51,050 nucleotides of DNA from Verrucomicrobiota bacterium (GTDB lineage: Bacteria; Verrucomicrobiota; Verrucomicrobiia; Verrucomicrobiales; DEV007): the NCBI GenBank assembly GCA_018970725.1, contig JAGWVU010000034.1, forward strand, positions 1-51,050. The letters are read 5' to 3'. The notes beneath the pieces are model-generated. The model searched no databases, was not told the origin of the DNA, and worked only from the letters and a program-made list of their open reading frames with translations. The position numbers and the translations under genes were made by a program. Position 1 is the first letter of the stretch. The number at the start of each line of letters is the position of its first letter. Shown here one piece after another: positions 46,186-51,050 of the stretch.

Positions 46186-46556
46186 GGGGGGGGAGGTGGT
46201 AAGGATCCGGAGGCGGGAAGAAGACCGGCCCGCCGGGCAAGCCACCGCCATTCCTTGAGCAGGGTTTCCCGGGAAGCGGAGGCGGCCGCGGGACGCGCAA
46301 CGGTCACCACGAGGTGACCGGGGGAAATCTCCGAACCGATCTCGGAAACAATGGAACGAAGGCGGCGCCGGACCAGATTGCGCACCACGGCGGGACCGAG
46401 GCGCTTGGTGGTGATGAACCCGAACTGCAGGGCGGAACCCGAAGGCTCAGCCAAAACGCCGAGGACGAGGAACTTGCCGGATTGAGAACGCCCCTTGTCC
46501 CGGACCCGGCGGAAATCCGCGCTTCGGGTCAGTCGCTTGGGGCGGGAGAGGCGCAT
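46161..46556 (-). CDS. rnpA: RNase P protein component
   Basis: Small basic protein that helps RNase P RNA mature tRNA 5' ends. It is about 131 residues. The conserved RNR-type motif appears as RNLVRRRLR, preceded by KRLGPAVV. The N-terminus [20 protein letters not shown] is typical. ATG 46556 is taken as start; a GTG immediately before it at 46559 is the other option. A Pro-rich tail (about the last 20 residues) exists only because the frame runs on into yidD. Confidence 0.93.
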   Translation of the reverse strand: MRLSRPKRLTRSADFRRVRDKGRSQSGKFLVLGVLAEPSGSALQFGFITTKRLGPAVVRNLVRRRLRSIVSEIGSEISPGHLVVTVARPAAASASRETLLKEWRWLARRAGLLPASGSLPPPPPCAGSPAS

Positions 46557-46586
46557 CACCGGGGCGGAGAAAACGCCGGACCGGGA

Positions 46587-46766
46587 TCAGTCCTGATGGC
46601 AGTGACGACGGTAGGGGATCTCGACTCCCTTGGGCACAAGACGCTTGCGACCCTTTTGACGACGGCGGCGCAGCAGGTCCCGGCCTTGTTTGGTGGCCAT
46701 GCGGGCGCGGAAACCGAATTGACTCCGGCGGCAGCGCTTCGAAGGTTGATACGTCCGTTTGCTCAT
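46587..46766 (-). CDS. rpmH: Ribosomal protein bL34 with a C-terminal extension
   Basis: 59 residues. The first ~45 match bL34 closely ([35 protein letters not shown]). About 14 extra residues follow ([16 protein letters not shown] includes them), whereas bL34 is usually 44-46 residues. ATG 46766 is chosen since the conserved MSKRTYQ begins there; the open frame upstream is not L34-like. It is first in the conserved rpmH-rnpA-yidD-yidC cluster, with a clear promoter about 60 bp upstream. Confidence 0.95.
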   Translation of the reverse strand: MSKRTYQPSKRCRRSQFGFRARMATKQGRDLLRRRRQKGRKRLVPKGVEIPYRRHCHQD

Positions 46767-46831
46767 ATCCTGCTGTTCTGATTGGCGATTTCCGAGACCG
46801 TTACCCCGGTCCTTGGAGAGAAGGGGCCGGG

Positions 46832-46859
46832 AAAATATCGCACCGGAAGGAGTTGTCAA
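46832..46859 (-). promoter_or_regulatory. Sigma-70-type promoter of the rpmH operon
   Basis: On the minus strand a perfect TTGACA (46854-46859) and TATTTT (46832-46837) are separated by 16 bp. Predicted start near 46825 gives a ~60-nt leader to rpmH. Confidence 0.65.
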
Positions 46860-46870
46860 CCACGGTTCCT

Positions 46871-46899
46871 TTGACAGTTCCCCGGATCGACTTTACGAT
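46871..46899 (+). promoter_or_regulatory. Sigma-70-type promoter of the GT-B-like gene
   Basis: A perfect TTGACA (46871-46876) and TACGAT (46894-46899) with a 17-bp spacer. Its -35 box is only 11 bp from that of the divergent rpmH promoter. Predicted transcription start is near 46906, right at the GTG used below. Confidence 0.5.
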
Positions 46900-46908
46900 C
46901 GCTCCATC

Positions 46909-47985
46909 GTGGACAGGACGCTCCCAACGGCCGCGCCCCTGGCGGTGCTGAATCCGGGCGGTCGGGACGCGATGATTGATTATGGGGACGGGCCGGGGAT
47001 TCCTGGATCCGGGCTTCACCCGCCCGTGAACTTCCACGCCTACGCGGCGGCCACCCGCGGAGCCTTCTGCGACGCCGTGGAACAGGTGCTGGACGGGCGG
47101 CGCTTCGGTCATTGCCTCGTGCTGTTGCGCCGTCGGTTGCGTCCCTGCTTGGAGGCGGTGCGGCGGCTCCAGGGCGCGGGTCTCAAGGTTTGGGTGGCTT
47201 GGAAGGAATGCAGCCCTTTTCAAATTGCCGCGCAGTTGGAGGAGCCCAAACTGTGGGGCCTCTACGAGGAGGTTCTGGGGCTTTCCGACGCCGTGGTGAC
47301 GCCCACCCTCGGCCCGCCGCCGCTCCCGCCGAACCTTCGGGAGCCCCGGTTCCTGCAGATTCCAACCCCCTATCCGGTGGATCTCCCCGCATGGGATTTT
47401 TCCTGTGCTCCCGGGGATCGGAGGGGGATTTTCCTCGGAACACGGGAGCTCTTCACGGCTTCCCGGAATCACCTCGCCGCGCTGAGCACGGCGCTCCGGG
47501 TGGCTCGACGCACAGGAACTCACGTGACCGTGATCAATGCCGATAAGTCGCGCGGGCGACGCTTGCTCGATGCCGTCGGCCGCGGAGTCCCGGCGGAGCG
47601 TTTCCGAATCATCGAGTCCCGTTTGCCGTATCCCGAATATCTGAGACGGATGGCCGCGCATCGGGTGGTGTTTCAGCTGGATCGTGGCGGCGTGCCGGGC
47701 CAGGTGGCCGGGGATGCCTTGCTCTGCCGGACGGTTTGTGTCGGGGGCAATAGTGCGATCGAGCAACTCGCCTTTCCCGCCGAAAGCCATCCAAACTTGT
47801 CCGATGCGGACGCCGCGAGCCGCTTGGAGGCGCTGCTCACGGACGAAACGGTTTACCGCGCCGCGATCGAGTCCTCGCAACAGCGGGCGCTGCAAAACCT
47901 CAGCTTCGCGACGGTGGCGCAGCAGGTGCGGGATCTGCAAGGTATGGATGGCCGGATCACCGATCCAGCTCACGATCTTTCGTAG
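46909..47985 (+). CDS. GT-B-like protein, probable glycosyltransferase of unknown specificity
   Basis: About 358 residues from GTG 46909. The N-terminal block PLAVLNPGGRDAMIDYGDG and HPPVNFHAYAAATRGAF looks like a conserved entry segment, which is why the GTG is preferred to ATG 46972. The C-terminal half (VTVINADKSRGRRLL, then YPEYLRRMAAHRVVFQLDR and AGDALLCRTVCVGGNSAIEQL) has the layout of a nucleotide-sugar-binding GT-B domain, but the classical donor motif is weak. With its promoter start only a few bases upstream, the mRNA may be nearly leaderless. I do not recognise a named family. truD follows 56 bp downstream. Confidence 0.65.
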   Translation: MDRTLPTAAPLAVLNPGGRDAMIDYGDGPGIPGSGLHPPVNFHAYAAATRGAFCDAVEQVLDGRRFGHCLVLLRRRLRPCLEAVRRLQGAGLKVWVAWKECSPFQIAAQLEEPKLWGLYEEVLGLSDAVVTPTLGPPPLPPNLREPRFLQIPTPYPVDLPAWDFSCAPGDRRGIFLGTRELFTASRNHLAALSTALRVARRTGTHVTVINADKSRGRRLLDAVGRGVPAERFRIIESRLPYPEYLRRMAAHRVVFQLDRGGVPGQVAGDALLCRTVCVGGNSAIEQLAFPAESHPNLSDADAASRLEALLTDETVYRAAIESSQQRALQNLSFATVAQQVRDLQGMDGRITDPAHDLS

Positions 47986-48041
47986 ATTGCAGGGGTTTCC
48001 CGGGGCGCGGGGCTTTTCTTGTGCCATCGTCCGGGCGATCA

Positions 48042-49064
48042 ATGACCGCCCCTTATCTTTATGGTGGCCCCTTGGGCCGTGCCGGATTCAAGCAGCAGCC
48101 GGAAGACTTTGTGGTCGAGGAGATTCTCGGGTTCGAGCCCTCCGGCGACGGGGAGCATTGCCTGGTTTGGGTGGAGAAACGGGATCTCGACAGCAACACC
48201 GCTGGGGCAAGGTTGGCGGACGCGATCGGGTTGCGGCGGCGTTTGGTGAGTCATTGCGGGCTGAAGGATCGGCATGCGGTGACCCGTCAGTGGTTCAGTC
48301 TGCACCTGCCCGGACAACCGTCACCGGAGCCGGAGGCACTGGAGTCGGAGGGGTTGCGGGTGCTGGGTATCACCCGGAACAAGCGGAAGTTGCGTCGCGG
48401 AATCCATTGGGGGAACCGGTTTACGATCCGCTTGCGGGAACCGGGGTTTTCCATGGCGGCGGCGGCGGAACGGTGGTCGGCCATGGCCGCGCGGGGCGTG
48501 CCGAATCGATTCGGGGAACAGCGCTTCGGAAACGAAGGGCGCAATGTGGAGAAGGCGGTTGCGATGTTCCGGGGCGAGTTTCAGACCCGGGACCGGTTGT
48601 TGCGCGGTTTGCTGCTTTCGGCGGCGAGGAGCGAGGTGTTCAACGCGGTGGTGGCGGAGCGGATGGCGCGGGGAATTTGGGATGATCCGCAGCCGGGGGA
48701 GATTTACGGATTTCCCGACAACGGGACGATTTTGCTGCTCTCCAACCAACGTGGGGACGAGATGGAACGGTTCCGGAAGGGGGGGGTGGAACTCACTGCT
48801 CCGCTTTGGGGGAGTGGGGAACTGGCCAGCGGTGAGCGGGTTCGGGAGTTGGAGGAGGTGGTGGCGGAGCGATTCCGCGACATTTGCGCCGGTCTGGAAG
48901 CGGTCGGTCTGCGGCAGGAACGGCGCGTCATCCGCTTGCGGCCGGTGGATCCCGGGATACCCGTCCTGAAGGGGGGAGATTTGGAGTTTCGCTTTGCCCT
49001 TCCCCGGGGCACCTATGCGACCACCTTAATGCGGGAACTGGCGGACCTTGTTGAAGGCAAGTAG
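48042..49064 (+). CDS. truD: tRNA pseudouridine(13) synthase
   Basis: Converts U13 of some tRNAs to pseudouridine. About 340 residues. The conserved N-terminus FKQQPEDFVVEE, the NTAGARLADAIG region (equivalent to the N-T-x-x-A motif) and the catalytic SHCGLKDRHAVTRQ with D76 are present, as is NRFGEQRFG. ATG 48042 is used; a GTG at 48021 is in frame but adds residues unlike the family. The last third is slightly shorter than in E. coli TruD. Confidence 0.93.
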   Translation: MTAPYLYGGPLGRAGFKQQPEDFVVEEILGFEPSGDGEHCLVWVEKRDLDSNTAGARLADAIGLRRRLVSHCGLKDRHAVTRQWFSLHLPGQPSPEPEALESEGLRVLGITRNKRKLRRGIHWGNRFTIRLREPGFSMAAAAERWSAMAARGVPNRFGEQRFGNEGRNVEKAVAMFRGEFQTRDRLLRGLLLSAARSEVFNAVVAERMARGIWDDPQPGEIYGFPDNGTILLLSNQRGDEMERFRKGGVELTAPLWGSGELASGERVRELEEVVAERFRDICAGLEAVGLRQERRVIRLRPVDPGIPVLKGGDLEFRFALPRGTYATTLMRELADLVEGK

Positions 49065-49107
49065 TGCTTGCATGGCGGGGGACTTGGAGATAGGCAGCGG
49101 AACCACG

Positions 49108-49773
49108 ATGAAATCCAAGATCCTCTTTGCCGCCGTCGTTCTCCTCACCAGCCCAATGGCGCCGGCGGAAGACGGTTTCACTACGCTGTTCGACGGCAGG
49201 ACGATGGCAGGCTGGAAGAACATGTATCCCTGGGGAAGTATCGAAGTGGCTGATGGGGAGCTTCGGCTGACCGGCGAGAAAAAGTTTTTCGTGGTCACCG
49301 AGAACGTCTACTCCGATTTCATTTTTGAAGGGGAAATCCTCCTTCCTCCGGGGAAAGCGAACAGCGGATTTGTCTTCAGGGCCCATGCGGAGCCGGGCAA
49401 AGTTTACGGATACCAAGCGGAAGTCGATGGCGACGCCGACCGCAAATGGTCGGGTGGCCTTTACGACGAAGGACGCCGCAAATGGTTCATCAGCCCGGTC
49501 AAAGGAGATGTCGCGAGTGAGGCTGCGTTTCGGCTCAGGGCGGGGGAGGCATTCAAGCGCGACGATTGGAACAAGTATCGCATCACCTGCGAAGGCCGGA
49601 AGATCAAGATCGAGGTAAATGGAATCGTTACCACCGAGGTCGAGGATGGGATGGACCCGAGCGGAGTGATCGGCATCCAGCACCACGGTGAAAAGGGGGC
49701 GACCTATCGTTTTCGCAACCTGCGGATCAAGGAGCTGAAGCAGGGCGGCAAACCCGCTTCCCTCAAGGATTGA
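49108..49773 (+). CDS. Secreted DUF1080 / 3-keto-disaccharide hydrolase-domain protein
   Basis: A 221-residue protein: signal peptide (MKSKILFAAVVLLTSPMAPA), then a concanavalin-like fold. Signature blocks are FTTLFDGRTMAGWKN, VADGELRLTG, SDFIFEGEILLPPGKANSGF, WNKYRITCEGRKIKIEVNG and GVIGIQHHGEKGATYRFRNL. DUF1080 is greatly expanded in Verrucomicrobiota and Planctomycetota; some members hydrolyse 3-keto-glycosides. Substrate here is unknown. GGAG at about 49085 lies upstream of the ATG. Its stop lies 11 bp inside the broken surface-protein gene on the other strand. Confidence 0.92.
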   Translation: MKSKILFAAVVLLTSPMAPAEDGFTTLFDGRTMAGWKNMYPWGSIEVADGELRLTGEKKFFVVTENVYSDFIFEGEILLPPGKANSGFVFRAHAEPGKVYGYQAEVDGDADRKWSGGLYDEGRRKWFISPVKGDVASEAAFRLRAGEAFKRDDWNKYRITCEGRKIKIEVNGIVTTEVEDGMDPSGVIGIQHHGEKGATYRFRNLRIKELKQGGKPASLKD

Positions 49774-50643
49774 CCAACCGCACCCGAACGAACTTCCGCG
49801 GCAACGATAGGGTTTCGGGCATGACGCGGATCCGAACGATTTCGTGGAGACCGTCCCCGGCCGGCGTCACCGAGACTTCCTGCACATCCCCGGCGCTGGA
49901 GGTCCAGTTTAGGAGGTCCTGGCTGGTTTCGATGACGTAGCTATAGCCGGGGCGGACGAGACGGCGGTGCTGGTGTAGGCGGTGACGAGGTCATTGCCGC
50001 TGCTGCGGGCGTTGATCGTGACGGGGAAGGCCACGCCCGGGGCCTGGGTGCCGATGTTCGCGAACTCGAAGTAGCTCGGGTCGTTGTCCCGCACCGTCAC
50101 CGGGCCGCTGGCGCTGCTGAAGGTGGCGGCGCTGGCGGTGATGAAGACGGCGAGATCGCCATCATCGATGGTGTCGTTGAGGGTGGTGATGGTGAAGCCG
50201 GAGGCGGTGTTGCCCGCAGCGATGGTGACGGTGGCGGGGACGGTGAGTTTGGAGGGATTGCTGGAGGCGAGGTTCACCACGAGCGGCGTGGTCATCGAGC
50301 CGGGGATGATGACGCTGGCGCCGCCGGTGCCGCCCTCGGTGATGAGGCTGGGCAGGTTGAGCGAGAGGGTGCGCTTCTCGTTGTCATTCACGAGCACGGT
50401 GGTGCTGCCGCTGGTGGCCCCAGCGGACGTAAACCGTGGCCTGCTGATCTGCTACCGTGCCGATTTCATACTCCATGCGCCGCCAGGCCTCGTCCGCCGC
50501 GCCGCTGTAACCGCTGGCAAAGAGCGAGCGCCACGTGCTGCCATCCGTCGAGACCTCGATGGTGGCTTTCGCAAAGGTCAGCGGCTGCATGTTCAGCCAC
50601 TGGCGGAAGCGCAGCCGCGTGTTGCGCACCGCGGAGGGGAAGG
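49763..50643 (-). pseudogene. Broken Calx-beta-type surface-protein gene, 3' part in three frames
   Basis: Three minus-strand segments look like pieces of one large secreted protein but lie in different frames. About 50400-50643 encodes a beta-sandwich piece (LRFRQWLNMQP, IEVSTDGSTW, ATVYVRWG). About 49909-50397 encodes a Calx-beta-like repeat (NDNEKRTLSL, SGFTITTLNDTIDDGDLAV, GPVTVRDNDP). About 49763-49960 encodes a C-terminal signature common in verrucomicrobial surface proteins (YSYVIETSQDLLNW ... FVRVRLVNP, stop at 49763). Both junctions look like deletions with loss of frame (near 50400 and near 49970). The 5' part of the gene is missing, and the remnant ends at REP-like repeats. Translation across the whole would fail. 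Confidence 0.65.
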
Positions 50644-50816
50644 AATAGTCATCCCGCTTGACTGTTGGCCGCTCGGCCCCGCCCGCAGGGCGTCGGATGA
50701 TGGCATTCAGGAGCCTGCAGTGATCCTGCTTAAATAATCGAAGGAGCCCGCAGTAATCCTGCTTGTTTGTTCGGAAGAGCAGTTGATACCAAGAACAGTT
50801 ATTCCGCTTGACTGTT
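50644..50816 (+). repeat. REP-like repeat cluster upstream of a RAYT gene (A-B-B-A)
   Basis: Two repeat types in direct orientation. A copies at 50644-50666 and 50794-50816 share 20 of 23 bases. B copies at 50709-50731 and 50742-50764 share 21 of 23 bases and are 33 bp apart. All differences are transitions. The second A copy contains AACAGT/ACTGTT arms, and the first B copy is flanked by CAGGA/TCCTG arms, so single-strand hairpins can form. The layout next to a Y1-transposase gene fits REP/BIME elements. Confidence 0.6.
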
Positions 50817-50846
50817 CGCTTGATCCCCTTCACGGTGGTCTTCATC

Positions 50847-51050
50847 ATGATCGAGACCGCCGACAGACCGTTCCCCACCCACAAGCGTTTTTTGCCCGGA
50901 GGCACCTCATCCTGGGGTGTCATGCATGCCTTCAACCGCACCGCGGGCGGGCTGTTTTTGTTCGGAGAGGCGGAGAAGGATTACTTCCGCTTCCTCGTTC
51001 ACGGGGCGGCGCACTTTTGCGGGCTGGAGGTTTTGGCCTGGACCTGCCTC
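50847..51050 (+). CDS. REP-associated tyrosine transposase (RAYT, Y1_Tnp), N-terminal part, cut by window edge
   Basis: 68 codons are open to the end of the window without a stop. The sequence has GVMHAFNRTAGGLFLFGEAE and then DYFRFLVHGAAHFCGLEVLAW, matching the entry of Y1/RAYT transposases, where H-x-x-N/x-R-x-x-G is followed by a helix and L-A-W-x-x-M-P-N-H-x-H-L. The HUH pair and catalytic Tyr would lie outside the window. RAYTs act on REP palindromes, and REP-like repeats lie directly upstream. Start ATG 50847 is the first convenient one; GTG 50835 is in frame. Confidence 0.7.
   Translation, partial: MIETADRPFPTHKRFLPGGTSSWGVMHAFNRTAGGLFLFGEAEKDYFRFLVHGAAHFCGLEVLAWTCL

Noticed and set aside
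46587-46908. Replication origin next to rpmH
   Set aside because: The rpmH-rnpA-yidC cluster often lies near dnaA/oriC, but no dnaA gene and no cluster of DnaA boxes is visible here.
49909-50450. Programmed frameshifting in the Calx-beta gene
   Set aside because: No slippery heptamer is seen at the junctions, and conserved stretches are missing on both sides, so decay is the simpler reading.

Overview
The window looks like chromosomal DNA of a high-GC, Gram-negative member of the PVC group, most likely Verrucomicrobiota. This is inferred from gene content: a long IspG with an inserted domain, DUF1080 proteins, a periplasmic caspase-like protein with a propeller-like tail, large Calx-beta surface-protein remnants and a REP-associated transposase, together with RseP and YidC. 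No rRNA, tRNA or CRISPR array was recognised. Most genes are housekeeping and sit in short, tightly packed operons. Several neighbours overlap by 4 bp (ATGA), and many convergent pairs overlap at their 3' ends.

Layout. 1-4.9 kb: end of an Rpn-type nuclease gene, a secreted DPBB-like protein, then rseP-ispG. 4.9-10.3 kb (minus strand): a run read as ArsR/methyltransferase, phosphodiester glycosidase, purE, purK, MscS channel. 10.3-13 kb: metK-ahcY, divergent from the ArsR/methyltransferase gene across a palindromic, AT-rich operator-like region. This suggests a SahR-like switch for the SAM cycle. 13-17 kb: a response regulator with a degenerate PP2C output domain, facing an ACT-domain/NDT-like/NlpC-like operon. 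16.9-27.1 kb (minus strand): a secondary-metabolite operon read as FkbH-ACP-KS-AT, then ACP-aminotransferase-C-A-PCP, then an Sfp-type phosphopantetheinyl transferase. 27.3-29.9 kb: ctpA-tsaD. 29.9-32.6 kb: a secreted pseudocaspase. 33-36 kb: hisS-aspS. 36-38 kb: a DUF1028 protein and a GT4 glycosyltransferase. 38-40 kb: an HtrA-type protease fused to a LamG/DUF1080-like domain, a SirB1 domain and TPR-like helices. 40.5-43 kb: panC-nadB. 43-46.8 kb (minus strand): rpmH-rnpA-yidD-yidC-khpB, then an IscA-type gene. 46.9-49.8 kb: a GT-B-like protein, truD and a DUF1080 protein. 49.8-51 kb: a broken Calx-beta surface-protein gene, REP-like repeats and the 5' end of a RAYT transposase gene.

The most striking feature is the 10 kb PKS/NRPS operon. 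The reading frames are intact, and all carrier-protein serines, the C-domain HHxxxDG motif, the A-domain core motifs and the FkbH motifs are present. The ketosynthase has Asn for its first catalytic His, the acyltransferase has Gly for its nucleophilic Ser and has lost a subdomain, and the aminotransferase has Asp for the PLP-binding Lys. These three losses are mutually consistent. They suggest that a beta-amino-acid-forming extension module has become a non-elongating pass-through that delivers an FkbH-derived glyceryl-type starter to one amino acid. Two further proteins, the caspase-like and the PP2C-like, also lack key catalytic residues.
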